Shown: positions 1 through 10,519, counted from the stretch's first letter. The stretch: 64,000 nucleotides of DNA from Paenibacillus sp. JNUCC32 (GCF_014863545.1 NZ_CP062260.1:3472001-3536000), one strand, 5' to 3'. Numbers and translations are program-made. Notes: a model not told the origin generated them from the letters alone.

Positions 1-9
1 AAAAACAGC

Positions 10-582
10 TTACTTTCTCACCTTACAATGTTCGGCTATAATGATAGATTGTATTCTCTCGCAAGCAAGATTGATTTCATCGTTCACTACGGCATAATCA
101 TAATGCTGCAGCAGATTGATTTCGTCAACAGCTACGGACATGCGGTGGTCGATCGTGGCCTGGCTCTCAGTCCCCCGGCCCTGGATCCGATCTTTCAGTT
201 CGTCCAACGACGGCGGCATCAGAAACACAAAGATACCGTCCGGAAACTTCTCCTTGACCTTCAGCGCGCCCTGCACTTCGATCTCCAGTATAATATCCTT
301 GCCGGTGGCTAATGTTTCTTCTACAAAATCACGCGGGGTTCCATAATAGTTCCCGACGTATTCCGCATATTCGAGAAGCTGGTCGTTCTCAATCATATCC
401 ATGAATTGTTCCCGGCTTTTGAAAAAATAGTTTACGCCGTTTACCTCGCCGAGCCGCGGCGAACGCGTCGTAGCCGACACCGAATACACCAGTTCCGGAA
501 CCCGGCTGCGAAGTGCCGTACAGACGGTTCCCTTTCCAACCCCGGAAGGACCGGACAATACAATCAATAATCCTTTAGACAT
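10..582 (-). CDS. gmk: Guanylate kinase
   Basis: Cytosolic enzyme that phosphorylates GMP to GDP with ATP, in purine nucleotide synthesis and salvage. The 190-aa protein has the P-loop GPSGVGKGT at residues 11-19, followed by the GMP-binding region with SATTRSPR and the [10 protein letters not shown] stretch typical of the family. The ATG at 582 is preferred because GAGGAG lies seven bases upstream; a start at 615 would overlap the end of remA and has no ribosome site. It follows remA by 13 bases, the yloC-remA-gmk order known from Bacillus subtilis, where rpoZ comes next; here that would lie outside the window. Complete, typical length. Confidence 0.97.
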   Translation of the reverse strand: MSKGLLIVLSGPSGVGKGTVCTALRSRVPELVYSVSATTRSPRLGEVNGVNYFFKSREQFMDMIENDQLLEYAEYVGNYYGTPRDFVEETLATGKDIILEIEVQGALKVKEKFPDGIFVFLMPPSLDELKDRIQGRGTESQATIDHRMSVAVDEINLLQHYDYAVVNDEINLACERIQSIIIAEHCKVRK

Positions 583-595
583 AGTACTCCTCATC

Positions 596-856
596 TTATT
601 CGTCGTTGTCGTCATCTTTGCTGGACAGACGGTGAGCCACCGTTTCCGGCTGTACGGCCGATAAAATCACGTGGTCGCTATCGGTAATGATAACAGCCCG
701 CGTCCTTCGGCCATATGTAGCATCAATCAGCATATGACGGTCCCGTGCTTCTTGAATGATCCTCTTGATCGGAGCCGATTCAGGACTCACGATTGAGATG
801 ATCCGATTGGCCGATACGATGTTTCCGAAGCCAATATTAATAAGTTTGATTGCCAT
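596..856 (-). CDS. remA: Extracellular matrix regulator RemA (DUF370)
   Basis: Small DNA-binding regulator, 86 aa. In Bacillus subtilis RemA activates biofilm matrix and osmoprotection operons by binding DNA as an oligomeric ring. The protein starts [12 protein letters not shown] and contains the conserved [11 protein letters not shown] segment of the DUF370 family, followed by a short acidic tail (DDDNDE). The ATG at 856 is chosen because GGGGGAG stands ahead of it and because the family begins at MAIKLINIG; a GTG/ATG-type extension to 880 adds residues not found in the family. It sits between yloC and gmk, as in Bacillus. Confidence 0.93.
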   Translation of the reverse strand: MAIKLINIGFGNIVSANRIISIVSPESAPIKRIIQEARDRHMLIDATYGRRTRAVIITDSDHVILSAVQPETVAHRLSSKDDDNDE

Positions 857-909
857 AGTGCGGTTGCTCCCCCTATACATTTGACTCTTACTTGCCGATG
901 AAACTGCGG

Positions 910-1797
910 TTATTCCACATTGGCGGCTTGTTCACGAATCTTCTCCAGTTCCGCTTTCATTTCGACAACACGGTTTACCAGAGTCAGATGATTGGCTTTC
1001 GATCCAATCGTATTGACTTCTCTGTTCATTTCCTGAATCAGAAAATCCAGTTTACGGCCTACAGGGCTTTTCTGAAGAAGCAGCTCCCTGCATTGTTCCA
1101 AATGGCTGTGAAGTCGAATCAACTCCTCGTCCACATTGGAACGTTCAGCAAACAGAGCGACTTCCATTCCGAATATATGTTCATCAACAGCAAGCGATCC
1201 GTCATCAAGAGATTCAATGCGCTGCCGCAGGCGCTTCCGGTATTCGGCCGGAACCTCCGGAGCAAGCTCGGTCATCTCCCGGTGCAGCTGCTGCAAGCGG
1301 TCAAGCCTCTGCCCGATATCCTTCGCGAGAAAAGCGCCTTCCCTGCTGCGCATCTGGACCAGACCCTCAAGCGCTTGTTCCAGACCTTGAAGAAGCGCAT
1401 CATTCCATAACCCCTGCTGCGCTTCATCCATGGAAAGTCCGCTCGGAGTAACAAGAACATCTGGCAGCGTCAAAATATCCCGCACCGCCAGATCTCCCGT
1501 GATTCCGTATGACTTCAAATCCTCGGCTGCCTGTAAATACGCTTGAACCATGGCATGGTTCAGCACGGCACCCTGAGACTCGCCGTTGTTTTCCTTGTTA
1601 ATATAAACATCAATCCGTCCGCGTCCGATCCGGCTCTGTACCGCCCGTCGAAGCGAATCCTCGAAGAGTGCCCATTCACGGGGCATGCGAAAGACGATCT
1701 CGCAGTACCGGTGATTGACTGACTTCACTTCGAAAGAGATACTGTAGCCTTGAAAATCGACAACGGATTGCCCATATCCGGTCATGCTCAATGACAT
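910..1797 (-). CDS. yloC: YicC/YloC family endoribonuclease
   Basis: Member of the YicC/YloC family, which contains metal-dependent single-strand endoribonucleases linked to RNA turnover. The 295-aa protein begins [11 protein letters not shown], the family hallmark, and ends with the conserved tail that includes [22 protein letters not shown]. The ATG at 1797 is chosen because GGATGTG lies upstream at usable spacing and the start at 1812 has none; a predicted promoter places transcription initiation close to 1812. It heads the yloC-remA-gmk group, 38 bases after the yitJ-type gene. Confidence 0.92.
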   Translation of the reverse strand: MSLSMTGYGQSVVDFQGYSISFEVKSVNHRYCEIVFRMPREWALFEDSLRRAVQSRIGRGRIDVYINKENNGESQGAVLNHAMVQAYLQAAEDLKSYGITGDLAVRDILTLPDVLVTPSGLSMDEAQQGLWNDALLQGLEQALEGLVQMRSREGAFLAKDIGQRLDRLQQLHREMTELAPEVPAEYRKRLRQRIESLDDGSLAVDEHIFGMEVALFAERSNVDEELIRLHSHLEQCRELLLQKSPVGRKLDFLIQEMNREVNTIGSKANHLTLVNRVVEMKAELEKIREQAANVE

Positions 1798-1818
1798 CGG
1801 AATCACATCCATTACACT

Positions 1819-1847
1819 ATTGTAATTGATAATTATTAATGAAACAA
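1819..1847 (-). promoter_or_regulatory. Predicted sigma-A promoter of yloC-remA-gmk
   Basis: Read on the minus strand: TTGTTT (1847-1842), 17-base spacer, TACAAT (1824-1819). The -35 box overlaps the last codons of the upstream yitJ-type gene. The expected transcription start lies only about 15-20 bases before the yloC ATG. Confidence 0.5.
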
Positions 1848-3707
1848 GGGGGTCAATCGGCGGCCCGATTTCTCCCAGACGTACTCCATTAATTGTACGC
1901 TCATTTCATAGAACATAAACGGCGTCATCAAATAGATGCCGTTAAAATGCTCTGTCGCAACATCCAGCAGCTCCTTGCCGATCTTGACGCCCATCGCCCG
2001 GCCCGCTTCGCCTTCAAGTCCCGCCATGCGGCTGCGGACTTCGTCCGACAGCTGAATGCCCGGCACCTCATTGTGCAAATACTCGGCATTGCGCCCGCTT
2101 GCCAGCGGCATGATGCCGATGAAGATCGGAATATCCAGATGCGCCGTCGCTTCCCGAAGCCTAACCATTAACTCGGGATCGTAAACGGGCTGCGTCATGA
2201 CGTAATCGGCGCCCGAAGCAATCTTCTTCTCCAAGCGGGCAACCGCTTTGTCCAGATGCCTTACATTCGGATTGAACGCTGCCCCGACAACGAATTTGGC
2301 TTTTTGCTTCAGCGGCTTTCCGGAGAAAGCAATGCCGTCGTTCAGCTGCTTGATCATCCGAATGATTTCAAACGAGGTCATGTCGTAAACCGAGCTGGAA
2401 TCCGGCAAATCCCCAAAACGGGCCGGATCCCCCGTCACCGCAAGCACATGGTCGATGCCGAGCGCGTCGAAGCCCATCATGTGCGACTGCGTCCCGATCA
2501 GGTTCCGGTCGCGGCAAGCAATGTGGATCAGCGGCCGCAGTCCCGTGCGTGCTTGTACCAGATGTCCGAGAGCCATGTTGCTCATGCGGGTTACGGCCAG
2601 CGAGTTATCCGCAAGGGTCAGCGCATCGGCTCCCGCTTTTTTCAAAGCTTCCGCGCCTTTCATGAACTTGGTGATATCCAAATCCCTCGGAGGGTCCAGC
2701 TCCACGATAACCGTATGCCGTTCCTTTACGATATCGACAATCGTCGGCTCCCCGCTGCGCTCGTAGAATTGCTCCTGGGCGGTTTCGTGAATCACGATCC
2801 GGTTGATCTCCGCCTCTTCGACGGCAGGGAGCGGCGAAGGAACGTAGCCGGATAGCGCCGAGGAAATTTCCGCGATATGCTCCGGCGTCGTCCCGCAGCA
2901 GCCGCCGATAATGCGGGCGCCGCGATCCGCAAACTCCAGGGCCGTTTTCCCGAAATACTCGGGACTCGCGCCATACCGGTATTCTCCGTCCACATAATCG
3001 GCGATTCCCGCATTCGGGTAGACCGAAGCCGGAAGATTCATGATGCCGTTCAGGGTTTCCAGCGCGCGCATGATGCCGTTCGGCCCCGTCCGGCAGTTAA
3101 ACCCGATCACGTCCGCGCCTTCATGGCTCAATATGCGGTATGCATCCGGCATCGTGAAGCCGTCCAGCGTGCGGGCAATATCCTCCACCGCGAACTGGCA
3201 GATCACCGGCAGGTCGCTCAGCATCCGTGCCTGCGCCAAAGCCAATTGCATTTCATCCACGTCGTAGAACGTCTCGAGCAGGATGCCGTCAACGCCTTCG
3301 GAGATGAGTACGGACAGCTGCTCTTCGAAGTAACGCTTGAGCTCGCTCGTGGAAATATTGCTTCTTTTGCCTGCCCGAATGGAGCCGACCGCTCCCACCA
3401 CATATCCTTGATCGCCGGCGGCTTCACGCGCAATTCTCACGCCTGCGCGGTTGATCTCTCCTACCCTCGCCTCCAAGCCGTATTTGGACAGCTTGTCATA
3501 ATTGGCTGAGAACGTGTTGGTCTCGATGACCTGTGCACCAGCCTCAACATACTGGCGATGAACGTTCCCGATGACCTCCGGAGAGGTTAAATTCAGTTCT
3601 TCATATGAAATGCCTACAGGAAATCCTTTTTGATATAAATAAGTACCCATCGCGCCGTCACCGACCAGTACCTGATTCTCCCATGCCTGCCGAAGATTCG
3701 GTTTCAT
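1836..3707 (-). CDS. yitJ: Bifunctional homocysteine S-methyltransferase / methylenetetrahydrofolate reductase
   Basis: Fusion enzyme of methionine synthesis, 623 aa. The N-terminal half is a homocysteine S-methyltransferase barrel: GDGAMGTYLY near residue 17, a conserved FNCRTGP cysteine around 205, and the zinc ligand pair in GGCCGTTPEH near 270. The C-terminal half (about 330-620) is a MetF-like FAD barrel that reduces methylenetetrahydrofolate, with LTLADNSLA, HIACRDRNL and VGAAFNPNVR motifs. The ATG at 3707 follows GGAGGAG. In Bacillus subtilis yitJ is controlled by a SAM-I riboswitch, but the 180 bases upstream here hold only the dapF terminator and no S-box-like sequence. It is therefore either unregulated by SAM or controlled otherwise. 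Confidence 0.93.
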   Translation of the reverse strand: MKPNLRQAWENQVLVGDGAMGTYLYQKGFPVGISYEELNLTSPEVIGNVHRQYVEAGAQVIETNTFSANYDKLSKYGLEARVGEINRAGVRIAREAAGDQGYVVGAVGSIRAGKRSNISTSELKRYFEEQLSVLISEGVDGILLETFYDVDEMQLALAQARMLSDLPVICQFAVEDIARTLDGFTMPDAYRILSHEGADVIGFNCRTGPNGIMRALETLNGIMNLPASVYPNAGIADYVDGEYRYGASPEYFGKTALEFADRGARIIGGCCGTTPEHIAEISSALSGYVPSPLPAVEEAEINRIVIHETAQEQFYERSGEPTIVDIVKERHTVIVELDPPRDLDITKFMKGAEALKKAGADALTLADNSLAVTRMSNMALGHLVQARTGLRPLIHIACRDRNLIGTQSHMMGFDALGIDHVLAVTGDPARFGDLPDSSSVYDMTSFEIIRMIKQLNDGIAFSGKPLKQKAKFVVGAAFNPNVRHLDKAVARLEKKIASGADYVMTQPVYDPELMVRLREATAHLDIPIFIGIMPLASGRNAEYLHNEVPGIQLSDEVRSRMAGLEGEAGRAMGVKIGKELLDVATEHFNGIYLMTPFMFYEMSVQLMEYVWEKSGRRLTPLFH

Positions 3708-3773
3708 CGCGTTTTCTCCTCCACCCGACGTTTATTTTCAACTAATGTATCATAAAACCTCTGCAAAGATAAA

Positions 3774-3805
3774 GAGACAAAAGGGAGGCCTTTCGAAGGC
3801 CTCCC
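3774..3805 (-). terminator. Rho-independent terminator of dapF
   Basis: Perfect 10-bp stem, GGGAGGCCTT pairing with AAGGCCTCCC across 3783-3805. It is followed on the minus strand by TTTTGTCTCTTT. It separates dapF from the yitJ-type gene. Confidence 0.85.
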
Positions 3806-3889
3806 TACCGTGTCCGTCCCTGCAGGACAAACTTATGAACCTACTGTTTTTTTCAACTGCCGGAGGAAGAGAAGCGGCCAGCGCATGCC

Positions 3890-4729
3890 CTAAATTGCCA
3901 ACTTCCCTTTATATACAACCTCGGCCGGTCCCGTCATGTACACATGGTTGTCAAGCTCATCCCACTCGATGAACAGATCCCCGCCCTTAAGCGAGATCGT
4001 CGCGCTGCGGTCGGTGGCACCGTTCAGCACGGAGGATACCAGCGTCGCGCAGGCGCCGGTGCCGCAGGCCAGTGTCGGTCCCGCGCCGCGCTCCCATACC
4101 CGCATGTCCACTTGACCGCGTGAATTCACCGTTGCAAACTCCACGTTGATCTTTCTCGGGAAGAGCGGGTGCACCTCAAGCTTAGGCCCCCATACGCCGA
4201 GATCAAAGTTCACCGCATCGTCCACATAAATGACGCAGTGCGGATTGCCCATGGAAACGGCAGTGAATCGGAATTCCCGGCCGTCCACTTCAACGGGATG
4301 ATTCACCACCGGATTGAGATCGACCAAGGTCGGCACGCTAAGTCCGTTCAGGACCGGTTCGCCCATATCGACCCTTACGCTGCTTACTTGACCGTCCTGC
4401 ACCGTAAGACGCACCTGCTGCACGCCGGCTCCGATGGTTTCTATGGTAATCTCCTCGCGGTCGATATGGCCGTGATCGTACACATACTTCGCGACGCAGC
4501 GGATGGCGTTGCCGCACTGCTCCGCTTCGGAACCGTCCGAATTCATAATCCGCATCATGAAATCAGCCTTCGCGGAAGGCAAAATATATACAAGTCCGTC
4601 AGCACCGATGCCGAAGAAGCGGTTGCACAGCTTCACGGCCAATTCGGATGCATCGGATGGAAGTTCCCGTTCGCCGTATACGACAACGAAGTCGTTGCCC
4701 AATCCATGCATTTTCGTAAATTCCATCAT
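3890..4729 (-). CDS. dapF: Diaminopimelate epimerase
   Basis: Converts LL- to meso-diaminopimelate, the last step before lysine and the peptidoglycan cross-linking residue. The 279-aa protein starts MMEFTKMHGLGNDF. Both catalytic cysteines are present, in GNAIRCVAKY and in TLACGTGACA, so the enzyme should be active. Two adjacent ATGs (4729 and 4726) follow AGGAG; 4729 is used. The ribosome site lies inside the descending arm of a long hairpin that also looks like the terminator of the upstream ATPase gene (described separately). Confidence 0.96.
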   Translation of the reverse strand: MMEFTKMHGLGNDFVVVYGERELPSDASELAVKLCNRFFGIGADGLVYILPSAKADFMMRIMNSDGSEAEQCGNAIRCVAKYVYDHGHIDREEITIETIGAGVQQVRLTVQDGQVSSVRVDMGEPVLNGLSVPTLVDLNPVVNHPVEVDGREFRFTAVSMGNPHCVIYVDDAVNFDLGVWGPKLEVHPLFPRKINVEFATVNSRGQVDMRVWERGAGPTLACGTGACATLVSSVLNGATDRSATISLKGGDLFIEWDELDNHVYMTGPAEVVYKGKLAI

Positions 4730-4789
4730 AAAAACCCATCTCCTCTGCAATTGCTACGCTCGTGCTTAGCATATCGCAGAGGTGATGGG
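4730..4789 (-). terminator. Hairpin with T-run that covers the dapF ribosome site
   Basis: On the minus strand the arm CCCATCACCTCTGC (4789-4776) pairs, with one mismatch, with GCAGAGGAGATGGG (4748-4735) and is followed directly by TTTTT and then the dapF ATG. It has the form of an intrinsic terminator for the ATPase gene ending at 4803. The 3' arm also contains the AGGAG of dapF. Confidence 0.7.
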
Positions 4790-4802
4790 CTATCCATTCA
4801 TT

Positions 4803-7598
4803 TTACGCCGAAATATTTGCACTCTTCGTCATCATGCCGCGGCGGTTCCGGTTGCGGTTCCGTCTGCCGCCCCACACGCTTCCGGCCCCCATCAGGAAGG
4901 TAGGAATGCCGGCGGCGACGAGTGTCAACGCCCACTCTTTCAGGCCAAGCGGAACCGTCTTGAAGATCGGCTGGAACGCCTCGATGTACATGACGCCGAG
5001 CATCAGCAATACCGAGGACAGCACGGCCAGAACCAAAGCTTTGTTCTGAAGCGGGTTCCGATGGAAAATCGAGCGCGAGCTGCGGCAGTCGAACACATGG
5101 ATCAGCTGGGCCATGACGAGGGTAGCAAAGGCAACGGACTGCGCCTTGGCCAGCTGCCCTGGATCATTCGGAGCGATGCGCAGCGTGACCCAAAATGCGC
5201 CGAGCGTGCACAAGCCGATCAAGATGCCGCGGCTGATGATTTTCCAGCCTAGGCGTCTGGCGAAAATATTTTCCTTTGCCCCCCGCGGCTTGTGCTCCAT
5301 CAGGTCCTTCTCCGGCTGGTCCACCCCGAGCGCCATGGCCGGGAGCCCGTCGGTGACCAGGTTTACCCACAGAATCTGGATCGGAACGAGCGGAAGCGGA
5401 AGCCCCATCATCATCGCAAAAAACATCGTCAGAATCTCGCCGACATTGGAGGCCAGCAAATAGCGGATGAATTTGCGGATATTTTCATAAATGCTCCGCC
5501 CCTCCTCAATCGCCGAAACAATCGTGGAGAAATTATCGTCACTGAGCACCAGCGACGACGCTTCCTTCGTTACGTCCGTGCCGGTAATGCCCATGGCAAT
5601 CCCGATATCCGAGGCTTTGATGGCCGGTGCATCGTTCACGCCATCCCCCGTCATGGCAACCACATGCCCCTTCCGCTGGAGCGATTTCACGATGCGAAGC
5701 TTGTGCTCGGGAGAGACGCGGGCATAAACGAAGGTTTGATCCACCCTCGCATCCAGCTCCTTGTCGTCCATTCGGGATAACTCCTGTCCCGATAGCGACA
5801 GACCGTTCCTTGGCAGGATCCCGAGCTGGGCCGCGATCGCTTCCGCCGTTGTCCGATGGTCGCCCGTGATCATCACGGTCTTGATTCCGGCGCGGCGGCA
5901 CGTCGCAATCGCGTCGCGCACTTCACGGCGCGGCGGATCGATCATTCCGGCCAGCCCCACAAAGATAAGCTGGCTCTCCGCCTCTTTCTCCGTTTCCGGC
6001 TTATCATAGGAACGCAAATCCCGGTAAGCCAAACCAAGCACGCGCAGCGCGTTGGAAGCCATGCCTTCATTGGCGGCCAGCACCTTCTGACGGAGCGTGG
6101 AGGTCAGCGGCACGACGTTCCCGTCCCACATGATATAAGCACAGGCGTCCAGCAGGACGTCCGGTGCGCCCTTCGTGCAGAGCAAGCGTCCGCCCTGATG
6201 GCTGACGATGACGGACATCAGCTTCCGCTCCGAATCGAAAGGAAACTCTTTGTCTCTTTGGTAGATAGAGTTCAGGCTGCCCTTCGTCAATCCCATTTTG
6301 GACGACAGCGTCAGCAGCGCTCCTTCTGTCGGGTCCCCTTTTAACTCCCAAGCAGCTGCCGCCGGCTCCTCCTTGCCCTTGCGCTTGCTCCGGGCTTCCT
6401 CCTGCACATTCTCATAGATCTCCGCATTGTTGCACAGCCCGCTGATTTGCAGCAGTCTGCGAAGCCCCTGATCGGATCTCAGCTCGACAGGCTTGCCTCT
6501 GTGGAGGATTTGACCCGTCGGGTCATACCCGTGCCCGGTCACTTCCAGCGTACGTCCTCCCAGCCAAACCTGGGTCACGGTCATTTTATTCTGCGTGAGC
6601 GTCCCCGTTTTATCCGAACAGATCACCGATGCGCAGCCCAGCGTCTCCACGGATGGCAGCTTGCGCACGATCGCTTTGCGCTTGATCATGCGCTGCACGC
6701 CGAGGGATAGCGCAATCGTGACGATGGCCGGCAGCCCTTCGGGAATGGCCGCTACGGCAAGGCTGACCCCTGCGAAGAACATCCCTGCTGCAGGCTGTCC
6801 ATGCAGAATGCCTGCGACTACGACCAAGACCGTCAGCCCCAACGACACGGCGATCAGAATTTTGCCCAACTGCTCCAGGCGATGCTGCAGCGGCGTCTCC
6901 TGGGATTCCGTGTTTTGGATCAAATCGGCGATTTTGCCCATCTCCGTATCCATTCCGGTCCGGATGACAACGCCTTTACCCGTGCCGCGGGCCACCATCG
7001 TTCCCATGAACCCGATGTTCTTCCGGTCGCCCAGCGGAACTTCCGCATCGTGGATCGGCTCGGCATGCTTATTTACCGGCAGGGACTCGCCGGTCAAGGC
7101 GGACTCCTCGACGCTGCAGCTGTTGATCTCGAGCCAGCGAACGTCGGCCGGGATACGGTCTCCGCTCTCGACGAGAATGACATCGCCAGGTACGAGCTCT
7201 CTGGCCGTTAGCTGCACCACCTTGCCGTCCCGGATGACCTTGGAGGTCGGCGCGGACAGCTGCTTCAAGGCCCGAAGCGACCGCTCCGCCTTGAATTCCT
7301 GGATGAAACCAAGGATCCCGTTGATCAGGATGATGGCCACGATCGTGACGGCATCCAGATACTCGCCCAGCAGGCCGGATACCAGGGTGGCCCCAAGAAG
7401 CACCAGCATCATGAAATCCTTAAATTGATTCAAGAACAGAACAAATGGAGAAATTTTAACGCCCTCGGAGAGCTCGTTGTAGCCACTTTTTTTTCGTCTC
7501 TCCCCGGCTTCCTCTTCCGTGAGGCCCTGCTCCGGATGCATCTGCAGTACTTGCTGCAATTCATCCGTGTCCATCTGGTGCCATTGCTTTTGTTCCAT
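4803..7598 (-). CDS. yloB: Calcium-transporting P-type ATPase (YloB-like, SERCA type)
   Basis: Membrane pump of the P2A class, 931 aa, probably exporting Ca2+. Visible in order: an N-terminal cation ATPase domain ([11 protein letters not shown]), the actuator TGES motif in ALTGESLPV, the intramembrane [10 protein letters not shown], the phosphorylated aspartate in [10 protein letters not shown], the KGAPD nucleotide-binding motif, TGDHRTTA and [11 protein letters not shown], then the C-terminal membrane helices. The ATG at 7598 is preferred over a TTG at 7628 because AAAGGA stands just upstream. It lies upstream of dapF on the same strand and diverges from rqcH, matching the yloA-yloB neighbourhood of Bacillus. 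Confidence 0.93.
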   Translation of the reverse strand: MEQKQWHQMDTDELQQVLQMHPEQGLTEEEAGERRKKSGYNELSEGVKISPFVLFLNQFKDFMMLVLLGATLVSGLLGEYLDAVTIVAIILINGILGFIQEFKAERSLRALKQLSAPTSKVIRDGKVVQLTARELVPGDVILVESGDRIPADVRWLEINSCSVEESALTGESLPVNKHAEPIHDAEVPLGDRKNIGFMGTMVARGTGKGVVIRTGMDTEMGKIADLIQNTESQETPLQHRLEQLGKILIAVSLGLTVLVVVAGILHGQPAAGMFFAGVSLAVAAIPEGLPAIVTIALSLGVQRMIKRKAIVRKLPSVETLGCASVICSDKTGTLTQNKMTVTQVWLGGRTLEVTGHGYDPTGQILHRGKPVELRSDQGLRRLLQISGLCNNAEIYENVQEEARSKRKGKEEPAAAAWELKGDPTEGALLTLSSKMGLTKGSLNSIYQRDKEFPFDSERKLMSVIVSHQGGRLLCTKGAPDVLLDACAYIMWDGNVVPLTSTLRQKVLAANEGMASNALRVLGLAYRDLRSYDKPETEKEAESQLIFVGLAGMIDPPRREVRDAIATCRRAGIKTVMITGDHRTTAEAIAAQLGILPRNGLSLSGQELSRMDDKELDARVDQTFVYARVSPEHKLRIVKSLQRKGHVVAMTGDGVNDAPAIKASDIGIAMGITGTDVTKEASSLVLSDDNFSTIVSAIEEGRSIYENIRKFIRYLLASNVGEILTMFFAMMMGLPLPLVPIQILWVNLVTDGLPAMALGVDQPEKDLMEHKPRGAKENIFARRLGWKIISRGILIGLCTLGAFWVTLRIAPNDPGQLAKAQSVAFATLVMAQLIHVFDCRSSRSIFHRNPLQNKALVLAVLSSVLLMLGVMYIEAFQPIFKTVPLGLKEWALTLVAAGIPTFLMGAGSVWGGRRNRNRNRRGMMTKSANISA

Positions 7599-7782
7599 GC
7601 TTCCTTTCCCTCCCGGTTGGTTTTGCAAGTTCCGGCGGATGACAGCTTTTCCACCCTTTCTACGTAAATGTATTCGGACAGGTCCTGAATTATCACAGAA
7701 GGGGCCTTAAGTTTTTAAGGGAAATATGGCATCATAGAGAAGTACGATTAGGAAGGGTAACAGACAGATAGGAGAATGAAGG

Positions 7783-9546
7783 ATGGCACTAGACGGCATT
7801 GTCACGCGCGCGATCGTGCATGAGCTTCAAGCCTGCCGGGGCGCACGAATCAATAAAATATATCAACCGAACGATCGGGACATCGTGTTTCATATACGCA
7901 CCCAGCAAGGAAACGCCAAGCTGCTGTTGTCCGCAAACCCCACGTATCCCAGGGTGCATCTGACGCAGGAAACGTTTCTCAATCCGGCCGAAGCGCCGAT
8001 GTTTTGCATGATTCTGCGCAAGCATTGCGAGAGCGGCATCATCGAGGACATCCAGCAGGTGGGCATGGAGCGGATCATCCATATGACGATTCGCCAGCGC
8101 GACGAGCTCGGGGATGTTTCCTCCAAAAAAATCATCGTGGAGCTGATGGGCAGACACAGCAACATCATTCTGCTTGATCCCGCGAGTGATACCATACTGG
8201 ACGGCATCAACCATGTGACGCCCGCCATCAGCAGCTACCGCGTGGTCATGCCGGGATTTTCCTACACGAATCCGCCGGAGCAGCATAAGCGGAATCCGCT
8301 CGAAACCGGGCAGGAAGCTTTCCGGGAGTCCTGTCTGGTGAACGAGGAGTCGGCGGTCTCATGGCTGGTCGGCGAATTCAGCGGCCTAAGCCCGCTGGCA
8401 GCGCAGGAAATTGCCCACCGTGCAGGAGAAGGCCATCCGGGGGGAAACGAAGGGGAAAAAGAAAAAGATTGCGGCAGCCTGTGGCGTGCATTCGATGAGG
8501 TGATGGGACAAGTCCGCAGCCATCAATATACGCCTGTTACAGGTGTCAATCCCAAGGGCAAATCGGTGTTCTCCGTCATACCGCTGACATTGCTTGCGGA
8601 CGAGACCAGAACCTACGAATCGGTCAGCCAATGCATGGAGGATTATTACGGGGATAAGGCGCAGCGGGACACGGTTAAACAGAAGGTCAGCGACCTCCTC
8701 CGATTCCTGCAGAATGAACGGACCAAAAACATCAAGAAGCTGGATAATCTGAACAAAGATTTGGAGGAAGCCGGCGATGCCGATCGGTACCGGATTTTTG
8801 GCGAGCTTCTCTTCGCCTCGCTCCATCAGATTCAGAAGGGCGACCGCGAAGTCCAGCTGATCAACTTCTACGATGAAGAGCAGGCGGCCGTCACCATACC
8901 GCTGGATCCGCTCCTGACCCCATCGGACAATGCCCAGCGATATTTCAAAAAGTACAACAAGTACAAGAACAGCCTCGCGGTCATCAACGAACAGTTAATC
9001 AAAACCCGCGAAGAGATCAACTATATCGAGAATCTTCTGCAGCAGCTGTCGCATGCTTCCCTGAACGACATCGATGAAATCAGGGACGAATTGGTCCAGC
9101 AGGGATATTTAAGAGACCGCAGCCGCAAAACGAAGAAAAAGAAGAAAAACGACAAGCCGACGCTGCATGTCTATACTTCATCCGAAGGCGTCGAGCTCTA
9201 TGTGGGCAAAAACAACCTTCAAAACGAATACGTGACCAACCGTCTCGCTTCCTCGAACGACACATGGCTGCACACAAAGGATATCCCGGGTTCCCATGTG
9301 GTCATCCGCAGCAGCGAGTACGGGGACGCGACGCTCCAGGAAGCGGCGCAGCTGGCGGCTTATTACAGTCAGGCCAAAGAATCCAGCAGCGTGCCCGTCG
9401 ACTATACGCTCATTCGCCACGTCCGCAAGCCGAATGGAGCCAAGCCCGGCTTCGTCATCTACGACAATCAGAAAACGCTGTTCGTGACGCCGGACGAGCA
9501 GCTGATCAAGGCCATGCCCAATTCGGTAAAAAACAATCGCAATTAA
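7783..9546 (+). CDS. rqcH: Rqc2/RqcH ribosome quality-control protein (NFACT family)
   Basis: Homologue of YloA/RqcH, 587 aa. In Bacillus subtilis it binds stalled large ribosomal subunits and recruits tRNA-Ala to add C-terminal alanine tails that mark the chain for degradation; older annotations call it fibronectin-binding protein. The order is an NFACT-N domain (MALDGIVTRAIVHEL to about 180), a HhH and coiled-coil middle (about 290-430, rich in Lys/Glu), and an NFACT-R domain near 460-570 with DTWLHTKDIPGSHVVI. A basic run RKTKKKKKN precedes NFACT-R. The ATG follows GGAGAATGAAGG. Monocistronic, ended by a bidirectional terminator shared with the PHP gene. Confidence 0.93.
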   Translation: MALDGIVTRAIVHELQACRGARINKIYQPNDRDIVFHIRTQQGNAKLLLSANPTYPRVHLTQETFLNPAEAPMFCMILRKHCESGIIEDIQQVGMERIIHMTIRQRDELGDVSSKKIIVELMGRHSNIILLDPASDTILDGINHVTPAISSYRVVMPGFSYTNPPEQHKRNPLETGQEAFRESCLVNEESAVSWLVGEFSGLSPLAAQEIAHRAGEGHPGGNEGEKEKDCGSLWRAFDEVMGQVRSHQYTPVTGVNPKGKSVFSVIPLTLLADETRTYESVSQCMEDYYGDKAQRDTVKQKVSDLLRFLQNERTKNIKKLDNLNKDLEEAGDADRYRIFGELLFASLHQIQKGDREVQLINFYDEEQAAVTIPLDPLLTPSDNAQRYFKKYNKYKNSLAVINEQLIKTREEINYIENLLQQLSHASLNDIDEIRDELVQQGYLRDRSRKTKKKKKNDKPTLHVYTSSEGVELYVGKNNLQNEYVTNRLASSNDTWLHTKDIPGSHVVIRSSEYGDATLQEAAQLAAYYSQAKESSSVPVDYTLIRHVRKPNGAKPGFVIYDNQKTLFVTPDEQLIKAMPNSVKNNRN

Positions 9547-9581
9547 AATGAACGGAAGACGCGGATAGTCTTCATTCAGCC

Positions 9582-9635
9582 AAAAAAACGGGTACCCCGG
9601 AAGGTCAAAATGACCATCCGAGGTACCCGTTTTTC
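9582..9635. terminator. Bidirectional terminator between rqcH and the PHP gene
   Basis: Arms ACGGGTACC and GGTACCCGT with an inner stem (GGTCA/TGACC) are flanked by a run of A on the left and a run of T on the right. It can therefore stop both convergent transcripts. Confidence 0.85.
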
Positions 9636-9652
9636 TTACCGTTCCGTCCGTC

Positions 9653-10519
9653 TTAGGTTCTTGCCCGCGCCTGTTGAAGCCGGTCCAGCACCTGGGTGGA
9701 TACCTGGCGGCTGCCGATATCCCCATGGAATACCTGGCCCTGCCTCTGTCCATGGTAATCCGATCCGGCGGTCACGATGAAGCCGTACTCCTCGGCCATC
9801 GCCAAGTAACGTTCCTCCTCCGATACCCCATGGTCCGAATGATAGACTTCGATCCCCTTGAACCCTGACTCTTCAATGACCGTTCTGACCAACGCATCAT
9901 CGCCGTAGAGCCCGGGGTGCGCAAGCACCGGCACGCCGCCGGCTTCACGGATCCATTCGCAGGCTTCCTTGGGATGGATCCGCGGCTGCGGTACATAGGC
10001 AGCAGCACCCTGGGCGAGATACCGGTCGAAGGCATCCCGCAGATCCAGGGCATGTCCTTTATGGACCAGCGCATCCGCAATATGCGGGCGTCCGATGCTC
10101 TCATCGGGCTCCAGCGGCCGCCCCAATACCGCAATGACTTCCTCCATCGTAAGCTCGATGCCAAGCTCGCGAAGCTTAGCCAAGATCTTCTCATTGCGCT
10201 TCTCCCTCGTGCGGCGAAGCGCTGCCAGCCGCTCCAGAAACACGGGGTCCCGGTGATCGACGTAATAGCCCAGGACGTGAATATCCGTCCCGCCTGCCAT
10301 GGTGCTGATTTCTACGCCGGGGACCACGATGATGTTCAAGCGCTCTCCCGCTTGCAGCGCTTCCTCGATGCCGGCTACGGTATCATGATCCGTAATGGCC
10401 AAAGCCCCCAGCCCACGCTCATAGGCAAGCTGTACGTTCTCCGAAGGCGTATTCATTCCATCCGAAGCCTGGGTGTGCGAATGAAGATCGCAGCCCTTTC
10501 GAGACGCGAGTTTATCCAT
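9653..10519 (-). CDS. PHP-domain phosphoesterase (YciV/TrpH-like)
   Basis: Metal-dependent phosphoesterase of the PHP family, 288 aa. Known relatives (YciV/RNase AM) hydrolyse 3',5'-nucleoside bisphosphates or short 5'-phosphorylated RNAs. Metal ligands are visible as DLHSHTQASDG near the start, the ALAITDHDTV motif around residue 45, PGVEIS near 75, VLAHPGLYG near 190 and GSDYHG near 250. The ATG at 10519 is used because AAAGGAG is ten bases upstream; a TTG nine bases earlier is too close to it. The exact substrate cannot be read from the sequence. Confidence 0.85.
   Translation of the reverse strand: MDKLASRKGCDLHSHTQASDGMNTPSENVQLAYERGLGALAITDHDTVAGIEEALQAGERLNIIVVPGVEISTMAGGTDIHVLGYYVDHRDPVFLERLAALRRTREKRNEKILAKLRELGIELTMEEVIAVLGRPLEPDESIGRPHIADALVHKGHALDLRDAFDRYLAQGAAAYVPQPRIHPKEACEWIREAGGVPVLAHPGLYGDDALVRTVIEESGFKGIEVYHSDHGVSEEERYLAMAEEYGFIVTAGSDYHGQRQGQVFHGDIGSRQVSTQVLDRLQQARART

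Noticed and set aside
2256..2855. Long open frame antisense to the yitJ-type gene
   Set aside because: Several such frames lie opposite GC-rich genes; composition and missing ribosome sites mark them as shadows.
3708..3889. SAM-I riboswitch expected upstream of the yitJ-type gene
   Set aside because: Only the dapF terminator and unstructured sequence are present; none of the S-box core motifs was seen.
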